Assembly: GCA_025924715.1 (NCBI GenBank)
Contig: JAICHV010000001.1
Span: forward strand, 1 to 64,000
Direction: 5' to 3'
Origin: Alphaproteobacteria bacterium
Lineage (GTDB): Bacteria; Pseudomonadota; Alphaproteobacteria; Micropepsales; Micropepsaceae
Length of the DNA stretch: 64,000 nucleotides
Under the pieces are notes generated by a model, which saw nothing but the letters and a program-made list of their open reading frames with translations, was not told the DNA's origin and did not search any database. This document shows, piece by piece, positions 28,291-37,172 of this stretch (position 1 is the stretch's first letter; each line of letters starts with the position of its first letter). The translations under genes were made by a program, and so were the position numbers.

Positions 28291-29404
28291 ATCTAGGCCT
28301 CTCGGAATCAAGCCCGAGCAATATTTCTCAGAAAGCTGGTTCTCCGCAGAGCAATCCCTGTTGGAGAATACCCTTTGGAACTTCGCCGGACTGGTGCGCG
28401 ATGTGGCAGGGGACAATGATTTCCTAACAGTCCCAATTGGAAGCAAGTCTGTCATCCTCCAGAATTTCAAAGGGGAAATACGGGCGTTCGACAATGTTTG
28501 CGCCCATCGCTTCTCGCGCATTCGCGCCTGCGAGAGGGGGAATGGCTTGCTGCGCTGTCCCTATCATTCCTGGGTCTACAATTCCGAAGGCGTCCCGGTC
28601 AGCATTCCGTCCAATGAGAATGCTTTTGGTTTCGATGCGGTGGCCCGGGCTCAACACTCTCTAAAACGCTGGCGTGTTGAACAGTGCGGCGAGTTGCTCT
28701 TTGTCTGCGCCGACCACGCCGCGCGTAACCTGCGTAGCTTTCTCGGGGACATGTTCGAAGAGTTGGAGGCGCTTTCCAATTGCCTTGGAAACGAAATGGA
28801 CGTTTTCAGTTTTGAATACGAAGCAAACTGGAAAATCTGCGTCGAAAACACGCTTGACGAATACCACGCCACCTTCGTACATCCAACCACTTTCCGCCCG
28901 ATGCTGTCTGGTGGGTTCACGTACGGTTATGATCGCCTTCTTTCTAAAGTCGAAGCGAGCGTTACCGACGAGACTCAAAAAAGCTGGGGTCGATTAGAGA
29001 AGTTTTTCGCCGCTCGGCCTCTAAAAACTGATACGTATTTTCACTATGCCGTATTTCCCCTCACCACCTTGGCATCGACGTTTGGCGTAAATTTTTCTCT
29101 GCAGACTTTTGTGCCCCAATCCCCTCGCCGGACCCTATTCAAAACACGCCTATTTCTTAGTAAATTCGAAGACGGCCGCCTGCCTCCCGCGGGGGTTGTA
29201 AAAGCGTTGGGTCAATCGGCGGCAGAGTTCAATCGTACGGTGTTTTTGGAAGACAAATTCATCTGCGAGCAGGTCCAGCTAGGCCTGCAGCAGAATTCGG
29301 GGCTCACAGGCGCATTGGGCCATTATGAGCAACGTATAAGTCACTTCCATCAGGCTCTGGATAGAATCCATGCTGGCGCTTGGGGCGCGAGAACTAGCGG
29401 ATAA
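28283..29404 (+). CDS. Rieske non-heme iron oxygenase, alpha-subunit type
   Basis: The 373-residue protein has an N-terminal Rieske [2Fe-2S] domain with Cys73-x-His75 and Cys92-x2-His95 (CPYHSW). The C-terminal mononuclear-iron domain has Asn189, Glu193, His195 and His200 in ENTLDEYHATFVH, and a late Asp in FLEDKF. Such enzymes hydroxylate or desaturate substrates using electrons from a reductase. No reductase or ferredoxin gene is nearby, so electrons must come from elsewhere. It is the last gene of the ACP cassette, which suggests an acyl or sugar substrate; this is inference. Confidence 0.88.
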   Translation: MVESRPLGIKPEQYFSESWFSAEQSLLENTLWNFAGLVRDVAGDNDFLTVPIGSKSVILQNFKGEIRAFDNVCAHRFSRIRACERGNGLLRCPYHSWVYNSEGVPVSIPSNENAFGFDAVARAQHSLKRWRVEQCGELLFVCADHAARNLRSFLGDMFEELEALSNCLGNEMDVFSFEYEANWKICVENTLDEYHATFVHPTTFRPMLSGGFTYGYDRLLSKVEASVTDETQKSWGRLEKFFAARPLKTDTYFHYAVFPLTTLASTFGVNFSLQTFVPQSPRRTLFKTRLFLSKFEDGRLPPAGVVKALGQSAAEFNRTVFLEDKFICEQVQLGLQQNSGLTGALGHYEQRISHFHQALDRIHAGAWGARTSG

Positions 29405-29503
29405 TTTTGGAAGAGCCGCGGCATGCTTCAGAGCGAAGGAATTTCAGACCATTGGACGCCGACAGCGCCAACAGCTCCGTCGCCTATGCGGTGTCCACTA
29501 GCC

Positions 29504-30205
29504 TCAGCGCGCCGCGCCTAAGGGCCGGGCAGCCGCAGTGGCCAAATAGGTCGGATCGCGCGCGGGGCCCAGCGCTACCCAATTGCGGGCATGGGCCGCG
29601 TCCTGGCGTTCGACCCATTGATAGTCGGTCCGGTCGGGACTGACGATGTCCTGGCGCAGATTGTCGAGCACATAGTCGCCCTGGTTGGTGGTTACGGTCA
29701 GAACCGCATGCCGCTCGCCCCGCCAGGTATTGACCACGGCGACGCGCAGGGCCGCCATGGGAAATCCTTGCGCCGCCAAGTCACGGCGCTTGGTCAAGGC
29801 ATAGTCTTCGCAGTCGCCATAGCCGTCGGTGGGGATGGTCCAATATTCCGCCCGGCCATAATGCTTCTGGTCATCCAGGGGGCTGATTTCGCCGTTGACC
29901 TTGTCATTGACCGCTTCCATGGCCAGCCAGTTGGCAGCCGTAAGCTCGACCTTGCCGGCCCCGCCGACCGTTTCGCACTGATCGGGGAAGCGCAGGCAGA
30001 AGCTGGCGAAGCCGGCTGGTAAAGCGGCAGGGGCGGTCCCATCGGTCAACGCGCTGGCCGGCACCGGAATCGCGGAGCTGCGCACCGGGCTGGTCGCAGC
30101 CGGATAGGCGGAGGAGGTTATCGCGCCCACCGTGCCTGGCGCGGTGGCGCAGCCGCCGGCCAAAAGGCACCCCAAAATCGCGATGGCTCGTAGGCCGATC
30201 TGCAT
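29504..30205 (-). CDS. Periplasmic transglutaminase-like cysteine protease (BTLCP, LapG family)
   Basis: The 233-residue product has a lipoprotein-type signal (LLAGGC, Cys19) and a catalytic triad Cys132 (GDCEDYALTKR), His166 (ERHAVLTV) and Asp181 (VLDNL). LapG-type proteases cut large surface adhesins and are held by the c-di-GMP receptor LapD. Neither an adhesin nor LapD is in this window. It is convergent with the Rieske gene, and I see no strong terminator in the 99-base gap between them. Confidence 0.87.
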   Translation of the reverse strand: MQIGLRAIAILGCLLAGGCATAPGTVGAITSSAYPAATSPVRSSAIPVPASALTDGTAPAALPAGFASFCLRFPDQCETVGGAGKVELTAANWLAMEAVNDKVNGEISPLDDQKHYGRAEYWTIPTDGYGDCEDYALTKRRDLAAQGFPMAALRVAVVNTWRGERHAVLTVTTNQGDYVLDNLRQDIVSPDRTDYQWVERQDAAHARNWVALGPARDPTYLATAAARPLGAAR

Positions 30206-30614
30206 GTCTCAAACCCCTGTTTCGGGGCGAGACTAGGCAGGCAGCATTTTCGGTCGGCTTAGACAAAATCAGGGCCTTTTCAGCTACTTTCTGCTTTATT
30301 TTCAGACGGTTGATAAGGCGCTGGTAACCATGGTTTGAACGTCAAAATCGAGGCTCCGCCAAGCCTTTCAAGGTGAAGCTGCGCCGACCAAACTCCATAA
30401 AAAGCGCCGTAAAATCGCTTAAACTTGGAGCGATATCGTGGCCTCGCTCCATCGTCTATCGCGAGGCGACATCCGCGACCCATTTCGCGGCATTTCGTCT
30501 TCGGGACGAGGTCCGGGTTTGCAGCAGCACGTTCGGCCCCGCCGGCAGATGATACGACCACTTACCCCATGATCCAGGCGCGGGCGCGTAGCCATCAAGC
30601 AACGGAGGGAAAAA
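30206..30614. other. Intergenic region between the oxidase operon and the LapG-like gene
   Basis: This 409-base stretch lies upstream of the LapG-like gene and downstream of the oxidase operon, so it should contain that operon's terminator and the protease promoter. A 93-codon frame on the minus strand (30280-30561) lacks a recognisable domain or ribosome-binding site and I do not call it. No clear hairpin plus T-run was found. Confidence 0.35.
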
Positions 30615-30899
30615 CTACCGGGTAAAGTAATCGGCTCCCATCAAGACAAACATGATGAAGATCCACGCTGGTCCGGCCAGCGCCGCCATCCGGTTCAAAG
30701 GCTGATTTTCGGAAAGGCGCATGAATACCCCGACCACGAGCAGAGCCTTGAAGGCTGCGATCGCCAAGGCGATCGGCAGATTCGCCGCACCCAAAGGCAA
30801 ATAGGAGATCGCACAAGTTGCCGCCAAGGCCACGCAAAGGGCTGCCCAGGTTAGAATCGGCCGCCACAGGAGCGACCTGAGCTTTCTATTGTCAGCCAT
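30615..30899 (-). CDS. Cytochrome c oxidase subunit IV (prokaryotic type)
   Basis: This 94-residue protein with three transmembrane segments matches the COX4_pro family (AAFKALLVVGVFMRL is typical). It is the last gene of the oxidase operon and overlaps subunit III by eight bases. It stabilises the heme-copper oxidase in the inner membrane. Confidence 0.83.
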   Translation of the reverse strand: MADNRKLRSLLWRPILTWAALCVALAATCAISYLPLGAANLPIALAIAAFKALLVVGVFMRLSENQPLNRMAALAGPAWIFIMFVLMGADYFTR

Positions 30900-31530
30900 G
30901 AGATCGCCCCGCCAGATAAAGTAGCGGATAGAGAATGATCCAGATCACGTCGACCAGATGCCAATAGAGCGCCGTGGCGTCTTCTGAACCGCCTCCTGCC
31001 AACCATGCCAGGTCCTTGCGGCTGGTGATTAGCAATCTGCCGATCGCCGCCAGCCCGCCGCTGACATGGAGGGAATGGATGCCGGTCATGATCCAATAGA
31101 AGGAGAAGAAAATCTGGGCGCCCCGTGCGGCGACGCCAAAGCTTCCGCCCGGCACGAGATGATTTTGGATGTCCTCGCGGTATTCTAGACCTTTCAGGAT
31201 CAGGAAGAGGAAGCCCAAGGCAAAAGTCACCGCGAGCAAGTGCCAAGCCAGGCGATGAAAGCCTGCGCGGGCAACACGACCGGCGCTCGCCAAAGTCGCA
31301 CTGCTCGTCATCAGGATGGCGGTATTGACGGTACCATAGACGATGTCGGTATGGCGTCCTGCGATCAGAAAGCCCTCCCCATAAAGACCGCGATAGACAC
31401 TGTAGCCAGCGAACAGGCCTGCAAAGAGCAGCATCTCGCTGCCCAGGAATATCCACGTTCCGAGTGTTACGGCTTGGCGCTGACGTTCCAGATCGGTCCA
31501 TGGCGGCCGCAAATATTTGTTATCAGTCAT
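30892..31530 (-). CDS. ctaE: Cytochrome c oxidase subunit III
   Basis: The 212-residue protein has five or six membrane spans. It carries [18 protein letters not shown] near the N-terminus and the C-terminal [18 protein letters not shown] that marks subunit III. The ATG overlaps the subunit I stop (ATGA), so they are translationally coupled. It belongs to an aa3/caa3-type terminal oxidase. Confidence 0.92.
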   Translation of the reverse strand: MTDNKYLRPPWTDLERQRQAVTLGTWIFLGSEMLLFAGLFAGYSVYRGLYGEGFLIAGRHTDIVYGTVNTAILMTSSATLASAGRVARAGFHRLAWHLLAVTFALGFLFLILKGLEYREDIQNHLVPGGSFGVAARGAQIFFSFYWIMTGIHSLHVSGGLAAIGRLLITSRKDLAWLAGGGSEDATALYWHLVDVIWIILYPLLYLAGRSHG

Positions 31531-33158
31531 GCGGGACGCCCCGTCACCGTAATTTCAGCCGGCCCCTCCTTGGGGTGATAATCATAGGGTTCATCGGGCA
31601 CGACCGGCGGGTAAAGGAAATTTTCGCGCGGAGGCGGGGATGGTGCCTGCCATTCCAGGCCCTTGGCGCCCCAGGGATTGAGTGGCGCGTGAACCCCGGA
31701 ACGCCGCAGCGAAAGAAGAAGGTAGCTCAACGGCAGCAGATAAGCGACGCCCAAGACGACGGCTCCCGCGCTAGAGAGCACATGATAAACTTGATATTCG
31801 GGTGGATAGACGTGATAGCGCCGGGGCATCCCCAGATAACCCATCACGAATTGCGGAAAGAATGTCAGATTAAAGCCGAAGAACATTAGGATGGCGGCGA
31901 ATTGGGACCAGCTGCGCGAATAAAGCCGGCCGGTGATCTTGGGCCACCAAAAGTGCAGGCCGCCGATATAGGCCGACACTGTGCCCCCGACCATGATGTA
32001 GTGAAAATGGGCTAGGACGAAATACGTGTCGGTGACATGCACGTCGATGGGCACGGTGGCCAGGAATAGCCCGGTCAAGCCGCCGATGGTGAAAAGTCCG
32101 AGAAAGCCCAACGCGTAGAGCATAGGTGCTTCAAAGCTGATGCTGCCGCGATAGAGGGTGGCCGTCCAGTTGAACACTTTGATGGCCGATGGCACGGCGA
32201 CCATGAAAGAGAGAAAAGAAAAAACCATATTGGCATAGACCGATTGTCCCGAGACGAACATGTGGTGTCCCCAGACGAAGAAGCCGATGACCGCAATGGC
32301 CACTAAGGCGTAGACCATAAAGGAATAGCCGAAGAGACGGCGACGCGCGAAACAGGGTATCACCTCGGATACCAGACCCATGGCCGGAAGGATCATGATA
32401 TAAACGGCCGGGTGGCTATAGAACCAAAACAGATGCTGAAACAGAAGCGGATCGCCGCCGCGGGACGGATCGAAAATGGCAAGTCCCAGCCAGCGTTCTG
32501 CCATCACCAGCACCAAGGTCATCGCCAGCACGGGAGTGGCCAACACCATCACCAGGCTGGTGGCGTACATCGACCAGACGAAAAGGGGCAGCCGGAACCA
32601 GCGCATTCCCGCCGTCCGCAACGTGTGGGTGGAGACGATGAAATTAACGCCTGTGAGAACGGAAGAGAATCCCGATACGAACACCCCCGCCGCCGCGGTA
32701 AGAACGGCGCCATTGGCAAACATGGTCGAATAAGGCGTGTAGAAGGTCCAGCCGGTATCGACACCGCCCAGCACCAGGGTCGTTAAGGTCAACAATCCGC
32801 CCGCCATGTAGAGATACCAGGACAGGAGATTGAGGCGCGGGAACGCGAGATCCTTCGCACCAATCATCAAAGGCAATAAAAAATTGCCAAGCGTCGCCGG
32901 GATGGAGGGGATGAGGAAGAACCAGACCATGATAATGCCATGGATGGTGAAGAGCCGGTTGTACGTATCATCACTCACCAAGTCTCCAGCGGGTGTCACC
33001 AGGTCAAGGCGCACGATGCTGATGGCCGCACCGCCGATGAAAAAGAATACCGTGATAGCCACGGCGAATAGGATGCCGATACGTTTGTGATCGGTGGTGA
33101 AGAACCAGGAGGACCAGCTGGTCCCGTCATGGAGGTAGTCGGGCTTAGCTTGGGTCAT
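31527..33158 (-). CDS. ctaD: Cytochrome c oxidase subunit I
   Basis: The 543-residue protein has 12 membrane spans. It shows the heme a ligand region [12 protein letters not shown], the CuB/Tyr-His motif [29 protein letters not shown] and the heme-ligand pair [11 protein letters not shown]. It reduces O2 to water and pumps protons. GGAGGAG lies upstream of the ATG, five bases after subunit II ends. Confidence 0.96.
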   Translation of the reverse strand: MTQAKPDYLHDGTSWSSWFFTTDHKRIGILFAVAITVFFFIGGAAISIVRLDLVTPAGDLVSDDTYNRLFTIHGIIMVWFFLIPSIPATLGNFLLPLMIGAKDLAFPRLNLLSWYLYMAGGLLTLTTLVLGGVDTGWTFYTPYSTMFANGAVLTAAAGVFVSGFSSVLTGVNFIVSTHTLRTAGMRWFRLPLFVWSMYATSLVMVLATPVLAMTLVLVMAERWLGLAIFDPSRGGDPLLFQHLFWFYSHPAVYIMILPAMGLVSEVIPCFARRRLFGYSFMVYALVAIAVIGFFVWGHHMFVSGQSVYANMVFSFLSFMVAVPSAIKVFNWTATLYRGSISFEAPMLYALGFLGLFTIGGLTGLFLATVPIDVHVTDTYFVLAHFHYIMVGGTVSAYIGGLHFWWPKITGRLYSRSWSQFAAILMFFGFNLTFFPQFVMGYLGMPRRYHVYPPEYQVYHVLSSAGAVVLGVAYLLPLSYLLLSLRRSGVHAPLNPWGAKGLEWQAPSPPPRENFLYPPVVPDEPYDYHPKEGPAEITVTGRPA

Positions 33159-33163
33159 GTGCC

Positions 33164-34099
33164 TTACTCCTCCTTCGGGAGTGACTTGACATAGGCAACC
33201 AGCGCTTCGACTTCCGGCGCGGTGGCGACGGTGGCGTAACTGGGCATGATCGGGTCATAACCGGCGGCGATGTCGTCGCGGGGCGATTGAATGGCACGGC
33301 GTAAATAAGCATCGTCCGCCACAACCTGGCCGCCGCCGCTGAGCATCACTCTTTGACCCGCAAGGCCGCCCAGCTTTGGCGCCTTCACCTGGGAACCGGG
33401 GGCATGGCAAGCGCCGCAGCCGAATTTGGCATATAGCGCCTCGCCGTCACGCACCAGCGAATCCCCATGCGGCTGTTGGTGCAGCCAAGCCGCATAGGCG
33501 GGCGCGGTCATCACCACGACCTGCCCTGTCATGCGCGAATGCTGGGCGCCGCAGTATTCGGCGCAGAAAAGATCAAAGGTGCCCGGGGTTGTGGCGGTGA
33601 ATTCCAGTTCTGTCGTGATCGTGGGCAGCACATCTTGCTTCAGGCGGAAAGCGGGAACAAAAAAGCTGTGAATTACGTCTTCGGAAGTCATCACCAACCG
33701 GATAGGCACATCGACGGGAATGTGTAAGGAATCGATCTCCCGGGCGCCGTCGGGATGCTGAACCTTCCACATCCACTGCCTCGCCTCCACGTGGATTTCC
33801 AACTGGCCAGGGAAAGCCCGCGGCAGAATTTGCGAGCCCCCAACGAACCACCAGAAGATAAAAATGGCGACGAAGACGGTGCCGCTCGTCCAGCCGATTT
33901 CGATCTCGCGCGTCAGCCAACGGGGCAGTGGCCCTCGCCTGGCCAGCGAACCTTTACGGTAGCGGACAGTAAAAACGACCAGCAGGATGAACAGGGTGAG
34001 GAAAATTACCGCCGATATGCCCAAGACCGAAAAGAACGCGATGTCGACGTCGCGGGCATTTCGGGACGCTTCCGCCAAGGTGAGGCGCATCGCGTTCAT
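33164..34099 (-). CDS. ctaC: Cytochrome c oxidase subunit II with fused cytochrome c domain
   Basis: The 311-residue product has two N-terminal transmembrane helices (about 15-40 and 65-90) and a periplasmic CuA domain with the binding motif [14 protein letters not shown]-terminal cytochrome c domain follows (CGACH, distal Met in MPSYATV). The fused heme c makes this a caa3-type oxidase able to take electrons directly from the upstream alternative complex III. The ATG at 34099 overlaps the SCO stop (ATGA); a TTG 33 bases upstream is rejected. Confidence 0.94.
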   Translation of the reverse strand: MNAMRLTLAEASRNARDVDIAFFSVLGISAVIFLTLFILLVVFTVRYRKGSLARRGPLPRWLTREIEIGWTSGTVFVAIFIFWWFVGGSQILPRAFPGQLEIHVEARQWMWKVQHPDGAREIDSLHIPVDVPIRLVMTSEDVIHSFFVPAFRLKQDVLPTITTELEFTATTPGTFDLFCAEYCGAQHSRMTGQVVVMTAPAYAAWLHQQPHGDSLVRDGEALYAKFGCGACHAPGSQVKAPKLGGLAGQRVMLSGGGQVVADDAYLRRAIQSPRDDIAAGYDPIMPSYATVATAPEVEALVAYVKSLPKEE

Positions 34100-34857
34100 T
34101 CTGCGGCCCTCCGGCGATACGCCAGGCCGCAAATGGCGAGGGCCAGAAGAATTACCGTCAGCGTTCCACCAAGCTGAAGAAGACGTGTCACCTTCAGATC
34201 ATATTGGCCGGTCAGCGGATCATAGCCGTAACAAAGTGCAGCCACGCGCTGGATAAGGCCGGGATGGTCGGGCAACAGGGCCTGGCGCAAATCCCCGGCC
34301 GTGAGCGCCAAGGGTGTCAGGGTAGCACGCAGTTCGCCTTGCGGCCCAATCGCATAGATCATGGCTGGATGGGCAAATTGATCGGTGGTCGCGTCATAGA
34401 CATAAGAATAGCCGAGCGCGCGGGTGGCCCGTGTCACAACGTCCTGGCTGGGCAAAAGGAAGACGGAGTTCTTTTGCAAGTCCGGCGAAAGTTCGGCCTG
34501 CTCCATCGCCAAGGCGTCCTTCGCGCTGTCCTTGGGGTCGATGCCGATCACCAGGATGAGATAATCCTTTGCCGCCAGCCGGGCGCGGGTAACGCCATCC
34601 GCCAGCAGCATCAGATCGGTGCCGCAAAGTGTGTTACACGTGTAATCGACAAAATTGACAAAGGCCGGCCGTCCATGAAGCAGGTCCGAAAGCCGGCGCC
34701 GCACGCCGCTGGTATCGACAGCCTCCAAATCCAGCGGAAGACGCGCCCCGGGCGGCGGCTTGGCCGCTACAGATGCCAGCACGCTGCGTGGCAGCCCCGC
34801 GGCAGCGGGGCCAATGCCAAGAAGTAGAATCAAGCAAGCGAGCCCGAAGCGCATCAT
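34096..34857 (-). CDS. SCO1/SenC-family copper chaperone
   Basis: The 253-residue product has a signal peptide (residues 1-20), a thioredoxin-like SCO domain with the copper ligands CNTLC near residue 75 and a distal His in DQFAHPAMIY, and an unusual C-terminal transmembrane helix (about 225-247). SCO proteins deliver copper to the CuA site of subunit II, whose gene follows at once. The start overlaps the preceding small gene. Confidence 0.88.
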   Translation of the reverse strand: MMRFGLACLILLLGIGPAAAGLPRSVLASVAAKPPPGARLPLDLEAVDTSGVRRRLSDLLHGRPAFVNFVDYTCNTLCGTDLMLLADGVTRARLAAKDYLILVIGIDPKDSAKDALAMEQAELSPDLQKNSVFLLPSQDVVTRATRALGYSYVYDATTDQFAHPAMIYAIGPQGELRATLTPLALTAGDLRQALLPDHPGLIQRVAALCYGYDPLTGQYDLKVTRLLQLGGTLTVILLALAICGLAYRRRAAE

Positions 34858-35165
34858 GGCACCGGGTCGAAAGCGGCAGACCCTCTGGCCGCGATCGCCT
34901 GCATGGCTTCGCCGATCGGCATGTGCCCGTTCCCACCGGCAAGAATTTTGCGTTGGCGCGCTTCGTCAGCGAAGCGCACTTCCCGCTCATCGGCTATCAC
35001 GCTTGGCGCGGGAAAAGCATGCTGCGGCACAAAGCGCATTCCGATACGGTTTTGGAAAATCAGCGTGAAGCCGAACGCGACGGCGGCCATCAGAACGAGA
35101 AAACCGACCATCACCATCAGCACCTTGCGAGTTTGAACATCGGGGCGTTCCGGCTTGCTGCTCAT
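34854..35165 (-). CDS. Small single-span membrane protein of the ACIII/caa3 operon
   Basis: The 103-residue protein has one N-terminal transmembrane helix (about 14-37). The periplasmic tail contains FPAPSVIADE and MPIGEAMQAIA, similar to conserved small proteins encoded between alternative complex III and SCO genes in other bacteria. It overlaps both neighbours by four bases. Its function is unknown, perhaps assembly. Confidence 0.7.
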   Translation of the reverse strand: MSSKPERPDVQTRKVLMVMVGFLVLMAAVAFGFTLIFQNRIGMRFVPQHAFPAPSVIADEREVRFADEARQRKILAGGNGHMPIGEAMQAIAARGSAAFDPVP

Positions 35166-36163
35166 CGTTCTCGTCGCCTTAACAGGATCAAGCGGCTCAG
35201 AGGCGCAAACAGAAAAGCGGCCATCGCCAGCACCAGCGCAAGGGCTGGCAACAATATCGGCGCCCCGCTGGAAGGCGCCGTGAGCCAGCCGATATGCAGC
35301 GCAATGCCGCTCAAGGCCAAAATCCCCACGATCCGCATCAAGAAGGGCTCACGACGCACCGCGGGGTGAAGAATGGCGAGGAAGGGCAATGCCGCGGCGA
35401 AAACAAAAGCGGCGAAGGCCATGACCTGCCAGATGGGGGCTAGTCGGGCGGCATACCATGCAACTTTCTCAGGTATATTTCCGTACCAGCTGATCAAAAA
35501 CTGCACATATATGAAGTAGACCGCTCCCAAAAGGGTCGTAACCATCAGCCCCGCAAGGTCGCGATTAGCGCGGCCACGCGCTTGCGGCGCGAGGATCGCA
35601 GCAAAAGCAAGCGCCGCGAACATTTGCTCTATGCCGAAACCCAAACCAAAGCCCGTTGAGGTCGAGCCCGGTGCCAAGGTCAAGACCCAGTCCGGCGGAA
35701 TGAGACTGGATAGAACGAGCTGGGCTACCAGACCGAGACCAGCGCCCAAGGCGCTACGCCAAGTCTGTGACCAGGCGAGATAGCTCCAAATTGCGATCGC
35801 CGCGACGCTTCGCAGATCGAAGACCAATGGATCGAGATAGATTTTCGCCACATCCGGCGCGGCGCCCATCAAGCCCCAACCCGAAAGCCGGCCGCGGAAT
35901 ACCAGGACCGGCAAGATCGCCAGAAACAATAGCGGCGCCGCGCGCGCCGCAGGTTCCAGCACAGGGCCCAGATCGGAAGCCCACCGACCGCCGGTGATGC
36001 CACCGACGATCAATAGCGTCAGACTGCCGATGGGAATCATGGATACCAGCACAAAGGCCGACAACCAGGCTGGCGCCATGAGGTGCGGTGCCAAGATCAG
36101 CCCAATAAGGCCTACGATCAAAAGGCCGGCGCCAGCCCAGGCAATGGCCCGTTGCCCCGTCAT
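35162..36163 (-). CDS. actF: Alternative complex III subunit F (membrane subunit)
   Basis: The 333-residue protein has nine or ten membrane spans without cofactor motifs. Its place after the ActE cytochrome and before the oxidase genes, and its size, match ActF. The start and stop overlap both neighbours (ATGA). ActF is distantly related to ActC and contributes to the membrane part of the quinol:cytochrome c reductase. Confidence 0.8.
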   Translation of the reverse strand: MTGQRAIAWAGAGLLIVGLIGLILAPHLMAPAWLSAFVLVSMIPIGSLTLLIVGGITGGRWASDLGPVLEPAARAAPLLFLAILPVLVFRGRLSGWGLMGAAPDVAKIYLDPLVFDLRSVAAIAIWSYLAWSQTWRSALGAGLGLVAQLVLSSLIPPDWVLTLAPGSTSTGFGLGFGIEQMFAALAFAAILAPQARGRANRDLAGLMVTTLLGAVYFIYVQFLISWYGNIPEKVAWYAARLAPIWQVMAFAAFVFAAALPFLAILHPAVRREPFLMRIVGILALSGIALHIGWLTAPSSGAPILLPALALVLAMAAFLFAPLSRLILLRRRER

Positions 36164-36663
36164 GGCGTTGCCTTTCCTTTGCCGGCCAGCTGCAAGGCGC
36201 GGATATAGGCGACGATTGCCCAGCGATCCGCCGGCTCGACGCGGTCGGAGAAGGAGTACATGCGGCCGAAACCGTTGCCGATAGCGCTCAGCAGGCGATC
36301 GGCGGGGGCCTGCCGCTGATCTGGATCATCGAAACTCTTGGGCCGGGGAAAGCCGCGTCGGACAATGACGCCATCGCCCGCGCCCGTTAGCCCATGACAA
36401 GGGGCGCAATAGATCTCATAGCGTTCGCGGCCACGAAAAAGCAGCGCCGGGTTAACCGGCGGAGGCGTTGCCAATGCTTTGTCGCGCGCTGCCGCGTTTT
36501 GCGAGACCGTGCCAGCGGGCGGCACCAGGGCCTCGCCCTGCCCCGGCCAACCGGGCGCCAGACCATGCGCCTCTCCATAGGTCTTGAGCCGGTTTTGCCG
36601 GTCCATGCTTTCCCCGCAGCCGGCCAGCGCCACCACCAGAATAAGGGCGCAAACTTTCCTCAT
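36160..36663 (-). CDS. actE: Alternative complex III subunit E (monoheme cytochrome c)
   Basis: The 167-residue lipoprotein has a signal with lipobox LAGC at residue 16 and one heme c motif, CAPCH (about residue 85), with a Met ligand region GRMYSF. ActE passes electrons from the complex to the oxidase. The ATG at 36663 overlaps the ActD stop (ATGA), so I reject an earlier in-frame start. Confidence 0.87.
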   Translation of the reverse strand: MRKVCALILVVALAGCGESMDRQNRLKTYGEAHGLAPGWPGQGEALVPPAGTVSQNAAARDKALATPPPVNPALLFRGRERYEIYCAPCHGLTGAGDGVIVRRGFPRPKSFDDPDQRQAPADRLLSAIGNGFGRMYSFSDRVEPADRWAIVAYIRALQLAGKGKATP

Positions 36664-37172
36664 ATCGAGTGCTCGATTCCGAGGGGATGGAGATTTCGCT
36701 TGAGCCAATCATCAAGGTTTTTAGAGGCGGGAAAGATCAGGACATAACGGTCCTGACAGGCGCGCAACGTCGCGGGTGCTTCGAACAGAGGATGGTAGAG
36801 CTTGGGCAAGCCGCAAAACCACAACCATCCCAGCATCCCCACAACGCCCGCCCCCAGGATTGTCGTCTCATACGGGACCAGGAGAAAGGCGGGCCAGGAA
36901 TCCAGCGGCCTGTTGCCGGATATGATGGGATAGTCGATGACCGCGCTGTACCACTGGATGAAATAGCCGGCACAGGCGCCCAGAGCGCCAGCGATAACCA
37001 TTACCCATCCGATCAGAGAGACGGAGTTTACGGGTGTCAAAAGCTCCGGCAAATCCGCCATGGCGAAGGGGGTCAAGGCATCCAATGGCGGGCGTCCGAG
37101 ATCCCTCGCCTTGGCGGCCGCCTGCATCAGGTCGTCGGCATTTTGAAACTCCGCCAGAACAAAGCCGGTCAT
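36660..37172 (-). CDS. actD: Alternative complex III subunit D (DUF3341)
   Basis: The 170-residue protein has two transmembrane helices (about 48-70 and 90-115) and a cytoplasmic N-terminal domain, as in DUF3341 ActD proteins. The signature PLDALTPFAMADLPELL is present. The ATG at 37172 overlaps the ActC stop. It helps anchor the complex and holds no cofactor. Confidence 0.85.
   Translation of the reverse strand: MTGFVLAEFQNADDLMQAAAKARDLGRPPLDALTPFAMADLPELLTPVNSVSLIGWVMVIAGALGACAGYFIQWYSAVIDYPIISGNRPLDSWPAFLLVPYETTILGAGVVGMLGWLWFCGLPKLYHPLFEAPATLRACQDRYVLIFPASKNLDDWLKRNLHPLGIEHSI

Noticed and set aside
30280-30561. 93-codon minus-strand frame in the 30.2-30.6 kb gap
   Set aside because: No ribosome-binding site, no recognisable domain and unbalanced composition; it could be a decayed gene but nothing shows it.
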